Source: an uncultured Collinsella sp. (GTDB taxonomy: Bacteria; Actinomycetota; Coriobacteriia; Coriobacteriales; Coriobacteriaceae). Taken from it: a DNA stretch of 5,643 nucleotides. The notes beneath the pieces were generated by a model. It ran no database searches. It was not told where the DNA came from and worked only from the letters and a program-made list of their open reading frames with translations. This document shows positions 1 to 5,643 of the stretch, piece by piece. The stretch is from contig CABRZY010000120.1 of assembly GCA_902475475.1 (NCBI GenBank), forward strand, positions 1 to 5,643. Direction: 5' to 3'. The stretch's first letter is position 1; every line of letters starts with the position of its first letter. Made by a program: the position numbers and the translations under genes.

Positions 1-882
1 TTCTTGGGGCTTGCCGCCGTTGCGCTTGGCGCTCGCCTGCTTGGGCGGGATGCCGCCGGCCTTGAGGATCTGCACCTCGCGGTCGGTGAGCTCGCGCCAA
101 GAGCCCTTGGCCACATCCTTGAGCTCCAGGCCGGCAAAGTTACAGCGATGCAGGCGGATCACCGGGTGGTGGATCTTGCTCAGCATGCGCTTGACCTGGT
201 TCTTGCGGCCCTCGCGGATAATGACCTCCACGGCGGTGGTGCCGGGCTTGATACCTTGCGGAGCCACGGCCTCGGCCCCGCGCGCGTTAATGACACGGCA
301 GATTGCCGGCTGGCACAGGCCGTCGTCGAGCTCGATGCCACGGCGGAGCGAGTCTAGATCGCGGTCGGTCAGTTGCCCGTCCACGAGTGCCTGGTAGGTC
401 TTGTAGACGTGCTTGCTGGGGTGCAGCAGGTCCTGTGACAGGTCGCCGTCGGTGGTAAAGAGCAAAAGGCCCGTGGTGTCGCGGTCCAGGCGGCCCACCG
501 GGAAGAGCCCCGGAAATCGGTCGCGCGGAACCAAGTCCGCCACACAGGGGCGCTCCTGCGGGTCGCTCATGGTGGTAAGGTAGCCGGTCGGCTTGTAGAG
601 CATCAGGTACACGGCGCCCTGGTCGAGCTTGACGGGCATGCCGTCGACCTCGATGTGATCGCGGTCGACATCGACCTTGGTACCTAGCTCGGTTGCGACC
701 TCGCCGTTAACCGTCACGCGGCCGGCGGTCATCAGGTCCTCCGAGCCGCGGCGGCTCGCCACGCCCGCGCGCGCCAAAAAGCGCTGCAGGCGCATGGTGT
801 GCGGGTAGACGGGCTGGGCGTCGGTTGCGGGTACTGCGTTGTCCTTGGCGCGCGTCTCCCCCGCTTCGTTAGTCCTCGTCAT
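1..882 (-). CDS. rluB: RluB/RsuA-family 23S rRNA pseudouridine synthase, 3' end missing
   Basis: Isomerises a specific uridine of ribosomal RNA to pseudouridine; RluB of E. coli acts on 23S rRNA, and RsuA on 16S is the close alternative. The 294 visible residues are open to the window edge without a stop. An S4 RNA-binding domain begins at residue 30 (MRLQRFLARAGVASRR) and runs to about 85. The catalytic domain follows, with KPTG at 97-100, the catalytic motif GRLDRDTTGLLL with the nucleophile Asp133, and a basic EGRKNQVKRM motif at 224-233. After about residue 274 a Lys/Arg/Gly-rich tail begins, so little is probably missing. The start at 882 is preferred because GGAGG lies six bases upstream. 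Met30 would give a bare S4 start but has no ribosome site, so residues 1-29 look like a short polar N-terminal extension. The start lies inside scpB (14-nt overlap), which suggests translational coupling. Family certain, target uridine inferred. Confidence 0.93.
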   Translation of the reverse strand, partial: MTRTNEAGETRAKDNAVPATDAQPVYPHTMRLQRFLARAGVASRRGSEDLMTAGRVTVNGEVATELGTKVDVDRDHIEVDGMPVKLDQGAVYLMLYKPTGYLTTMSDPQERPCVADLVPRDRFPGLFPVGRLDRDTTGLLLFTTDGDLSQDLLHPSKHVYKTYQALVDGQLTDRDLDSLRRGIELDDGLCQPAICRVINARGAEAVAPQGIKPGTTAVEVIIREGRKNQVKRMLSKIHHPVIRLHRCNFAGLELKDVAKGSWRELTDREVQILKAGGIPPKQASAKRNGGKPQE

Positions 883-1597
883 GCAAATCCTCCGAGGTCT
901 CGTTGACGATCAGGGTGTCATCTTCCTCGACTGCCTCAACATCTTCAACATCGGTATCGAGCAGTTCGCGCTCTTCCTCCAGGTCCTCGGCCTGCTCCTC
1001 GAGTGTGGACTGAATACTGCGGCCGCTCAGACGCTCACGGATAAACTGGCGCGACTGCTCGTCGGGGGCAAACTGCTCCAAGTCGGGCAGGTCGTGGGTG
1101 GAGCGCAGACCGAACTTTTCCAAGAAGGCGTTGGTCGTGCCGTAAATGATGGCCTGACCGCGCTGGGGGTCGCGGCCGAGCTCGCGCACCAGGCCCTTGT
1201 CCACGAGCGACGCGATGACGCCGTCAGAATTGACGCCGCGGATGCCCTTGACCACCTCGCGAGTCACGGGCTGGTGGTATGCGATGACGGCCAGGGTTTC
1301 GAGCGCCGCCTGCGACAGCTTTTGCGTGTCCCAGCTCAACACATAGGCCTCGACCACGTCGTGGTAGGCGGGGTGCGTAAACAGGCGCCAGCCGCCGGCG
1401 ACCTCGCGCAGCTGAAAGCCGCGGTTGGCCTCCTCGTACTCAACCTTGAGCTCGGCGAGCAGCGATGCGCATTCGCCGGGGGCGATATCCAGTGCGCCGG
1501 CCAGCGCGGGCGCACTCACCGGGTCGCTCGACACCAGCAGCAGCGCCTCGAGGGCGCCTTTGAGGCTGTTTGCCTCCAGCGTGGAAAGGGTTGACAT
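869..1597 (-). CDS. scpB: Segregation and condensation protein ScpB
   Basis: Accessory (kite-type) subunit of the bacterial SMC-ScpA-ScpB condensin. ScpB dimers bind the kleisin ScpA and help the complex compact and segregate chromosomes at the nucleoid. The 242-residue protein has the family's two winged-helix domains, about residues 8-85 and 92-165. Family landmarks are LSQAALETLAVIAYHQPVTR at 94-113, IRGVNSD at 119-125, and the GRDPQRGQAIIYGTT stretch at 141-155, which matches the usual GR...Y-GTT block. Residues from about 199 to the end are very acidic (many Glu/Asp) and probably disordered. Many ScpB proteins have such a tail, although this one is on the long side. The ATG is preceded by AGGAG eight bases upstream, overlapping the scpA stop region. 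It lies 11 nt after scpA and overlaps the next gene by 14 nt, so it is part of an scpA-scpB-rluB operon. Confidence 0.96.
   Translation of the reverse strand: MSTLSTLEANSLKGALEALLLVSSDPVSAPALAGALDIAPGECASLLAELKVEYEEANRGFQLREVAGGWRLFTHPAYHDVVEAYVLSWDTQKLSQAALETLAVIAYHQPVTREVVKGIRGVNSDGVIASLVDKGLVRELGRDPQRGQAIIYGTTNAFLEKFGLRSTHDLPDLEQFAPDEQSRQFIRERLSGRSIQSTLEEQAEDLEEERELLDTDVEDVEAVEEDDTLIVNETSEDLHDED
889..893 (-). promoter_or_regulatory. Ribosome binding site of the rluB-like gene
   Basis: On the minus strand GGAGG is followed by six bases (ATTTGC) and the ATG at 882. It lies within the last codons of scpB. This site fixes the start at 882 rather than at the later Met30, which has no comparable purine run. 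Confidence 0.7.
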
Positions 1598-1608
1598 GGT
1601 TGCGGCTC

Positions 1609-2421
1609 CTATTCGGTGAGCTCGGGGCCCTCGCCGGGCACATAGGCCTCGGCGCCCTCGACGCGGTTGATGCGGATGGTTCCAAAGATCTCGTCCTGGC
1701 TCAGCGTGAGCGAGCCGCGCTTGGCGAGCTCGAGCATGGCCAGGAAGGTGACGACGAGCTGCTCGGTGGTGGCATCGCCGTCCAGTAGCTCGCGGAAGGT
1801 GCAGGTTTGGTGCGCCATGGTAAAGCGGTCGACTGAGGCCACGGTCAGGTCGAGCGGCACGCGATGCGGCGCCACGTGCTCGGCCTCCAGCAAGAAGGTC
1901 TGTCGCTTGCCGTCCAGGTCGGCGCAGATGACGGCGAGACCGCGCAGGGTAATACCGGCCAGGTAGTCGGGCATTAGGCCTAAGAACTCGGGATCGGGGC
2001 CGGCCACACGCGGGTGCATGCGGCTTTCGGCCTGCATGCGGGCACCGAGGGCTGCCGCCGCGCCCTTAAACTGCTTGTAAGCGATCAGGCGCTGGATCAG
2101 GACCTCGCGCAAGGCGTCGCCGTCGAGCGTGCTGAGCTCCTCGAGGTCTTCGTCGAACTCGTCATCGTCGTCATCGACTTTGCGCGGGGCCTCCTGAGGC
2201 ACCAGCGAGGCGGCCTTGATGTCCAAAAGGGTTGCCGCGACCAACAAAAAGTCGCTCGCCACGTCCAGGTCCAGTGCCTCGATGCGCTCGGCCTCGGCCA
2301 GGTATTGTTCGGCCACCTCGCTGATCGAGATGGCACCGATATCAACTTTTTGGCGGGTTACCAGCTGTAGCAGCAGGTCGAAAGGTCCGCTGTAGACCTG
2401 CGTCGACACGCGATACGACAT
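1609..2421 (-). CDS. scpA: Segregation and condensation protein ScpA (kleisin)
   Basis: Kleisin subunit of the SMC condensin. In the family the N-terminal domain binds the SMC neck, the middle binds the ScpB dimer, and the C-terminal winged helix binds the cap of the other SMC head, closing the ring. The 270-residue length is typical. The start VYSGPFDLLLQLV (residues 9-21) matches the ScpA N-terminal hallmark F-DLLL-L, followed by the helical SISEVAEQYL (32-41) and FLLVAATLLDIKAASLVP (58-75). An acidic stretch at 83-95 (DDDDDEFDEDLEE) is the usual linker before RLIAYKQFKGAAAAL (111-125). The C-terminal winged helix includes VVTFLAMLELAKRG (223-236) and ends near residue 255. The ATG at 2421 is set by an exceptionally strong ribosome site. 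The gene follows the M50 peptidase by 84 nt and precedes scpB by 11 nt. Confidence 0.96.
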   Translation of the reverse strand: MSYRVSTQVYSGPFDLLLQLVTRQKVDIGAISISEVAEQYLAEAERIEALDLDVASDFLLVAATLLDIKAASLVPQEAPRKVDDDDDEFDEDLEELSTLDGDALREVLIQRLIAYKQFKGAAAALGARMQAESRMHPRVAGPDPEFLGLMPDYLAGITLRGLAVICADLDGKRQTFLLEAEHVAPHRVPLDLTVASVDRFTMAHQTCTFRELLDGDATTEQLVVTFLAMLELAKRGSLTLSQDEIFGTIRINRVEGAEAYVPGEGPELTE

Positions 2422-2426
2422 CTTCG

Positions 2427-2435
2427 ACCTCCTTT
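2427..2435 (-). promoter_or_regulatory. Very strong ribosome binding site of scpA
   Basis: The minus strand reads AAAGGAGGT, nine bases fully complementary to the usual 16S rRNA 3' end, followed by a five-base spacer (CGAAG) and the ATG at 2421. It is the strongest ribosome site in the window and suggests independent, efficient translation initiation for scpA. Confidence 0.8.
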
Positions 2436-2439
2436 GACG

Positions 2440-2454
2440 GCGCCTTCGCGGCGC
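2440..2454. other. Small GC-rich hairpin just upstream of the scpA ribosome site
   Basis: GCGCC at 2440-2444 pairs with GGCGC at 2450-2454 across a five-base loop. It has no following U-run on either strand, so it is not a convincing terminator. It ends five bases upstream of the scpA Shine-Dalgarno in the transcript. It may be incidental in such GC-rich DNA. Confidence 0.3.
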
Positions 2455-2479
2455 GGTTTGGGTGCATGCTGCGACCGTT

Positions 2480-2498
2480 TTACACGGACGACCTGTAA
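2480..2498. promoter_or_regulatory. TTACA-N9-TGTAA inverted repeat upstream of scpA
   Basis: TTACA at 2480-2484 and TGTAA at 2494-2498 form perfect 5-base arms nine bases apart, in the 84-nt gap between the M50 peptidase and scpA. The AT-containing arms stand out in the GC-rich surroundings. The spacing of a little over one helical turn, centre to centre, is typical of dimeric repressor sites. No regulator is identified, and a chance 5+5 match is possible. Confidence 0.25.
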
Positions 2499-2526
2499 GT
2501 TTACCTTAGATGCCGGCGATTGCGAA
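2498..2526 (-). promoter_or_regulatory. Weak sigma-70-like promoter candidate for scpA-scpB-rluB
   Basis: On the minus strand TTCGCA (2526-2521) and TAAACT (2503-2498) are separated by 17 bases. Each matches the -35 and -10 consensus at four of six positions. The -35 element lies in the last codons of the M50 peptidase gene. The inverted repeat at 2480-2498 starts at the end of the -10 element, where a repressor would act. Matches this weak occur by chance, so this is a candidate only. Confidence 0.2.
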
Positions 2527-3189
2527 GTTGAGCAGCTGCTCAGCAAGCGGATACACGGTAACGTCGAAATAGCGGCCGATTACATCGATGCCGGTCCACA
2601 TAGGCAGCAGGTATAGAACCAGGATGAGTATGGGCATAGCGTATTGCTGCAGACGGTAATAGTTGTTGAGCGCCGTGCCCTTGAGGAAGGGCACGATGAT
2701 CGACGAGCCATCAAGCGGCGGAATCGGAATGAGGTTAAAGAACGCGAGCGACAGGTTGACCACGATAAACGTGGCGCCGAAGTTCATGATCTGCGACGCC
2801 ACGGCAAAGGACATGCTGGCGTAGAGATTGCCGTACGTTGCGTGCATGAGGGCGGCCGCGAGGCATGCGAGTGCGATGTTCGACGCGGGGCCGGCCACGC
2901 TCACCAGGACCTCGTCGCGCTTGGGGTGCTTGAGGTTGTTGAGGTAGACGGGCACGGGCTTGGCAAAGGCGAACACCGGGCCACCGGCTGCGAGCATGAG
3001 CAGTGGCAGGATGATGGTGCCGAACGGGTCGATATGGTTGAGCGGGTTGAGTGACACGCGGCCGCGCGAACGGGCTGTCTTATCGCCGAGTGCCCAGGCC
3101 GCGGCGGCGTGCGCACTTTCGTGGATGACGATGCCCACGATGACGGCGACGGCGCTGGCGAGCAGGTTCATGATGTAGCTGCTGGACAT
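2506..3189 (-). CDS. Site-2-protease-family M50 zinc metallopeptidase
   Basis: Integral membrane metallopeptidase of the M50B class, which cuts substrates within or next to the membrane. The 227-residue protein has the zinc-binding HESAH at 23-27 inside the first hydrophobic segment (about 8-34). Both His residues are expected zinc ligands and Glu24 the catalytic base. The second metal motif NLIPIPPLDGS (152-162) supplies Asp160 as third ligand. An AGPASN motif at 99-104 is also typical. Further hydrophobic segments lie near 57-76, 94-116, 125-157 and 182-198, giving about five to six membrane spans. There is no PDZ domain and no CBS domain, so it is the short YwhC-like type rather than RseP. 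The ATG at 3189 follows GGGGAG by about six bases. It sits 9 nt after the 98-aa protein gene. M50 genes of this type often precede scpA in Gram-positive bacteria, but their substrates are unknown to me. Activity is supported by intact motifs. Confidence 0.93.
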   Translation of the reverse strand: MSSSYIMNLLASAVAVIVGIVIHESAHAAAAWALGDKTARSRGRVSLNPLNHIDPFGTIILPLLMLAAGGPVFAFAKPVPVYLNNLKHPKRDEVLVSVAGPASNIALACLAAALMHATYGNLYASMSFAVASQIMNFGATFIVVNLSLAFFNLIPIPPLDGSSIIVPFLKGTALNNYYRLQQYAMPILILVLYLLPMWTGIDVIGRYFDVTVYPLAEQLLNFAIAGI

Positions 3190-3198
3190 GGCGCTCCC

Positions 3199-3495
3199 CT
3201 AGCGGACGCGGCGCGAGGCGCGCGTAAGCAGGTAGTCGGCTACAAACAGGATGACGGCCACGATGGCGTAATCCAGGCGGAACACGCCACCAAAGGGCGA
3301 TGTGATGATGCCGTAGCCGGCGATGGCGCTCGGCAGCGCGCGTGAAAGCTCAACGACAAAGCCGACAATCTGCAGCTTGGCGGTCAGGCCGCTAAAGCAC
3401 AGCAGCACGGTCATCGCGCTCATAAAGATGCCGCAGATGCGGCACGCAATGGCGATGATGCTCATCGCCACGGCAGCGGCCTTACGAGAGTTCAC
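3199..3495 (-). CDS. Uncharacterised 98-aa membrane protein
   Basis: I do not recognise this protein. From the GTG at 3495 it has 98 residues. There are two clear hydrophobic segments, about residues 8-37 (includes [10 protein letters not shown] and [13 protein letters not shown]) and 75-92 ([16 protein letters not shown]). A moderately hydrophobic, Gly/Pro-containing middle (42-73) could be a third segment or an amphipathic helix. The N-terminus (NSRK) and C-terminus (TRASRRVR) are basic, which favours both ends in the cytoplasm and two spans. There is no cleavable signal and no catalytic motif. The frame stays open upstream to 3615, but that part overlaps the ABC-F gene. GTG at 3495 is chosen because GAGGAG lies seven bases upstream, whereas the next ATG (residue 11) has no ribosome site. 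It overlaps the ABC-F stop by 14 nt and ends 9 nt before the M50 gene. That position and its intact frame make it a likely real gene, co-translated with its neighbours. Confidence 0.72.
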   Translation of the reverse strand: MNSRKAAAVAMSIIAIACRICGIFMSAMTVLLCFSGLTAKLQIVGFVVELSRALPSAIAGYGIITSPFGGVFRLDYAIVAVILFVADYLLTRASRRVR

Positions 3496-5515
3496 GCGCG
3501 GTCTCCTCTTCGATCTGGGTGGAAAGCTCCAGCCATTCGTCCTCGAGCTTGGGCAGCTCTTGCTTAAGGCCGTTATATTCCCCCAGCGCGGCGTTGAACT
3601 TGTCCTGATCGGCATAAAGCTCTTCGCTGGCCATCAATTCCATAAGCTCGTCATAGCGGGCGCGCTTTTTGTCGAGCTCCGCCTCGATCTTCTTGAGCTG
3701 GTTGCGCACGCCCTTGAGCTTTTTGTTGAGCGCAGCGCGGGCCTGGGCCTCGGCGCGCTTTTGCTCCTTGGTCTTCTTGCCCTCGGCAGGCTTGGAAGCG
3801 GCGGCGGGCGCATCGGGCTGGGCCGCGGTGACTTTGGCGGACTTGGCCGTGGCCGGCGCACTCTCCCCTGCCGCCTCGGCGGCGGCGCGGGCCGCGAGGT
3901 CCTCGCGCTTGTAGAGGTAGTAGTCGTAGTCGCCGTCGTAGACCGTGACCTTGCCATCGCGGATGTCAATGATGTGGTTGGCAACGGCGCGCACCAGGTG
4001 CTCGTCGTGGCTGATCAGCACGATGGTGCCGGGGAAGTTTTGCAGGGCGTTCTCGAGCATGTCCACCGAGTCGATGTCCAGGTGGTTGGTGGGCTCGTCC
4101 AGGCACAGGAGCGCCTCGGGGGCCACAAGCATCTTGGCCAGTGCCAGACGCGCCTTTTCGCCGCCGGAGAGGACGCGGACCTGCTTCTCGATGGAATCGT
4201 TGTCGCTAAACAGGAAGGCGCCCAGCAGGCTGCGCTGCTGCGGCACGGTCCACTTGGGCGTAACGGTGTCGATCTCTTGCAGGACGGTATTGGACTCGGT
4301 CATACCCTCGAGTGCGTGCTGGGCGTAGTAGGCTACACCCACGTTGGTGCCCAGATCGCGGGTGCCGGTGGTGGGCGGCTCCAGGCCGGCGAGGATTTTC
4401 ATGAGCGTGGACTTGCCGGCGCCGTTGGGGCCGACGAGCGCCACGTGCTCGCCGCGGTAGAGCTTGAGGTCGATGTCGCTGTAAATGTGCTTGTCGCCGT
4501 AGGACTTGGACACTCCCTCCAGGCCCACGACCATATCGCCGGAGCGCGGCGGGTCGGGGAATTTAAAGTCGATGTGCTTGTGGCCCTCGGGCAGGATGAC
4601 AAGCTCCTTTTTGATCTGCTCGATCTTGCGGATGCGCTCCTGCGCCTGAGCGGCCTTGGTGGGCTTGTAGCGGAACTTGTCGACGAAGACCTGCATGTGG
4701 GCGATGTCGCGCTCCTGGGCAGCTCGCTTGGCGCGCATCTGCTCCAGGTTGTCTTCGCGCTGCTTGAGGTAGCTGCTGTAGTTGCCGGTGTAGGTGGTCA
4801 CGCGACGGTTTTCGAGGGCGGCGACGTGGTCGACGCAGGCGTCCATGAAGGCGCGGTCGTGGCTGACGATGAGCACGGCGCCGTCGTAGTTGGCGATAAA
4901 GCCGCGCAGCCACTGGACGCTTTCGAGGTCCAGGTGGTTAGTAGGCTCGTCCAGAAGCAGCAGGTCGGGGTGGCGAAGGAAGAGCTTAGCCAGCGCGATG
5001 CGCATCTGCCAGCCGCCCGAGAACTCGGAGCACGGGCGCTTAAAGTCGGTGACCTTAAAGCCCAGGCCGGACAGGATTTTGCGCGCGTTGCTCTCGAGCT
5101 CGTAGCCGCCCAGATGCTCAAAGCGGTCCTGGACCTGGCCGTACTCGTTGAGGAGTGCGTCGACGTCCTTTCCCTGTTCGGAGAGCTCGGTGATCTGAGC
5201 CTGCAGCTCGTTGGCGCGCTCGCCCATGCGGCGGATTTCCTTGGCAGCGGCCATGACCTCAGCGAGGATGGTGGTGTTCTTTTGCTCCAGGTTGGTTTCT
5301 TGCTCTAGGTAGCCTACCTGGCAGTCCTTGGCGTACTGGACCTGGCCGGCATCGGGTCTGTCGATGCCCATGATGATTTTGAGCATGGTGGTTTTGCCGG
5401 CGCCGTTGGGGCCCACGAGCGCGAAGCGCTCGCCGGGGTTGATCTGGAAGGACGCGCCGCTAAAGAGGACGCGCGCGCCGAAGCTTTTTTCGATCTTGTC
5501 GACCAGGAGGATCAT
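3482..5515 (-). CDS. ABC-F family ATPase (ribosome-associated, YdiF/Uup-like)
   Basis: Cytoplasmic tandem ATPase without membrane spans. ABC-F proteins bind the ribosomal E site and help resolve stalled or unproductive translation; some give antibiotic resistance. The 677 residues hold two complete cassettes. First: Walker A GPNGAGKT 35-42, signature SGGWQ 166-170, Walker B ending in [12 protein letters not shown] 185-196 with catalytic Glu190, and switch His219. Second: GPNGAGKS 362-369, LSGGEK 449-454, Walker [13 protein letters not shown] 469-480 with Glu474, and switch His503. The interdomain linker (about 234-325) carries the family's [19 protein letters not shown] stretch. An Ala-rich segment (541-580) leads to a C-terminal coiled coil (about 581-672). 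There is no EttA-like arm insertion, and the linker is short, unlike most resistance ABC-Fs, so a housekeeping role is more likely. The ATG at 5515 follows a modest AAAGGCGG site. It lies 31 nt after the tRNA terminator and overlaps the next gene by 14 nt. Subfamily is inferred. Confidence 0.95.
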   Translation of the reverse strand: MILLVDKIEKSFGARVLFSGASFQINPGERFALVGPNGAGKTTMLKIIMGIDRPDAGQVQYAKDCQVGYLEQETNLEQKNTTILAEVMAAAKEIRRMGERANELQAQITELSEQGKDVDALLNEYGQVQDRFEHLGGYELESNARKILSGLGFKVTDFKRPCSEFSGGWQMRIALAKLFLRHPDLLLLDEPTNHLDLESVQWLRGFIANYDGAVLIVSHDRAFMDACVDHVAALENRRVTTYTGNYSSYLKQREDNLEQMRAKRAAQERDIAHMQVFVDKFRYKPTKAAQAQERIRKIEQIKKELVILPEGHKHIDFKFPDPPRSGDMVVGLEGVSKSYGDKHIYSDIDLKLYRGEHVALVGPNGAGKSTLMKILAGLEPPTTGTRDLGTNVGVAYYAQHALEGMTESNTVLQEIDTVTPKWTVPQQRSLLGAFLFSDNDSIEKQVRVLSGGEKARLALAKMLVAPEALLCLDEPTNHLDIDSVDMLENALQNFPGTIVLISHDEHLVRAVANHIIDIRDGKVTVYDGDYDYYLYKREDLAARAAAEAAGESAPATAKSAKVTAAQPDAPAAASKPAEGKKTKEQKRAEAQARAALNKKLKGVRNQLKKIEAELDKKRARYDELMELMASEELYADQDKFNAALGEYNGLKQELPKLEDEWLELSTQIEEETARELS
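3503..3508 (-). promoter_or_regulatory. Ribosome binding site that sets the GTG start of the 98-aa protein
   Basis: GAGGAG on the minus strand lies seven bases (ACCGCGC) before the GTG at 3495, within the final Glu-rich codons of the ABC-F gene. It supports a GTG start and a coupled, overlapping gene pair. Confidence 0.6.
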
Positions 5516-5521
5516 GGTGCC

Positions 5522-5555
5522 GCCTTTGACCTTGTGTGCCTATATGAAAAAAGGC
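5522..5555 (-). promoter_or_regulatory. Possible RBS-sequestering pairing in the ABC-F leader
   Basis: On the minus strand GCCTTT (5555-5550, terminator 3' arm plus first U residues) is perfectly complementary to AAAGGC (5527-5522), which is the core of the ABC-F ribosome site, with a 22-base loop. In a read-through transcript it would compete with the terminator stem and cover the ribosome site. Six base pairs is short, so this is tentative. No good promoter is visible in the 31 bases between terminator and start codon. Confidence 0.2.
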
Positions 5556-5575
5556 CCCAACTTGCGTTGGAGCCT
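5547..5575 (-). terminator. Intrinsic terminator after tRNA-Ala
   Basis: The minus-strand RNA reads AGGCUCCAAC, a GCAA (GNRA) tetraloop, then GUUGGGGCCU and a run of U. That makes a ten-pair stem (5575-5566 with 5561-5552) with one G-U pair, followed by six T (5552-5547; the first T closes the stem) before C. It starts 15 bases after the tRNA's 3' end and sits upstream of the ABC-F gene on the same strand, so it ends the tRNA transcript. Confidence 0.92.
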
Positions 5576-5590
5576 CATTCAATGCTCGGG

Positions 5591-5643
5591 TGGAGACGAG
5601 GGGGATCGAACCCCTGACCTCTTGACTGCCAGTCAAGCGCTCT
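5591..5643 (-). tRNA. tRNA-Ala (anticodon GGC), 5' part outside the window
   Basis: The last 53 bases of a tRNA are visible. Anticodon stem CTTGA/TCAAG (5637-5633 with 5625-5621) encloses loop CTGGCAG, giving anticodon GGC at 5630-5628, which reads alanine codons GCC and GCU. The five-base variable region is AGGTC. The T arm is AGGGG, loop TTCGATC, CCCCT. The acceptor 3' strand CGTCTCC has U at position 70 (coordinate 5594), as needed for the G3-U70 alanine identity pair, and the discriminator is A. The bases after the discriminator are CCC rather than CCA, so CCA is added enzymatically. The 5' acceptor strand and most of the D arm lie beyond 5643. Confidence 0.95.

Noticed and set aside
839..1594. 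A 251-codon open frame on the plus strand opposite scpB
   Set aside because: Antisense shadow of scpB, with the same Leu/Val/Gly-rich character, no ribosome site of note and no known domain.
1852..2181. Acidic Asp/Glu run in ScpA as an unusual insertion
   Set aside because: An acidic linker between the N-terminal domain and the helical middle is normal for ScpA proteins, and total length is typical.
2440..2454. Hairpin before scpA as a transcription terminator for the M50 gene
   Set aside because: The stem is only five pairs and no U-run follows in the minus-strand transcript.
3496..3615. Upstream extension of the 98-aa membrane protein frame to an ATG at 3615
   Set aside because: It lies wholly inside the ABC-F C-terminal coiled coil in another frame, is Arg/Pro/Ser-rich and unlike the membrane part. 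The GTG at 3495 has a proper ribosome site.
3323..5308. A 661-codon open frame on the plus strand opposite the ABC-F gene
   Set aside because: It is antisense to a complete ABC-F protein with all motifs intact. Its product is low-complexity Leu/Val/Gly/Ala-rich sequence without a recognisable domain, as expected when GC-rich codons with biased third positions are read in reverse.
3482..5515. ABC-F as an acquired antibiotic-resistance gene
   Set aside because: The interdomain linker is short, a C-terminal coiled coil is present, composition matches its neighbours, and it sits in a housekeeping gene cluster. Nothing indicates transfer.

Overview
The window is a tightly packed, high-GC bacterial segment with every gene on the minus strand, so transcription runs from high to low coordinates. 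It starts in the 3' part of a tRNA-Ala(GGC) gene that ends in a strong intrinsic terminator. It then continues through an ABC-F ATPase, a 98-residue membrane protein, a site-2-protease-family M50 peptidase, scpA, scpB, and an RluB-type pseudouridine synthase that runs off the left edge. I see no rRNA genes, mobile elements, CRISPR arrays or transposon ends. No gene-free stretch exceeds about 85 bases.

Organism: high GC, strong GC-ending codon preference, a tRNA gene without an encoded CCA, near-perfect Shine-Dalgarno sites, and the gene order M50 peptidase, scpA, scpB, pseudouridine synthase all suggest a Gram-positive bacterium. An actinobacterium of the Coriobacteriia (Collinsella-like) is my best guess. 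That is inference from composition, gene order and protein style, not a database match.

Layout from right to left: tRNA-Ala 3' part (5591-5643) and its terminator (5547-5575). ABC-F protein (3482-5515), whose stop overlaps the 98-aa membrane protein (3199-3495) by 14 nt. After a 9-nt gap comes the M50 peptidase (2506-3189). An 84-nt gap is the largest between protein genes and holds a TTACA-N9-TGTAA inverted repeat, a weak promoter-like pair, a small hairpin and a 9-base Shine-Dalgarno. Then scpA (1609-2421), an 11-nt gap, scpB (869-1597), and a second 14-nt overlap into the rluB-like gene (1-882, 3' end missing).

How the genes fit together: ScpA and ScpB form the kleisin and accessory subunits of the SMC condensin that compacts and segregates the chromosome. 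The pseudouridine synthase and the ABC-F protein both act on the ribosome, and the tRNA also serves translation. The M50 peptidase and the 98-aa protein are in the membrane. This is a conserved housekeeping neighbourhood and I found no convincing new system in it. The least explained parts are the 98-aa membrane protein and the two short control regions, one upstream of scpA and one between the tRNA terminator and the ABC-F start.
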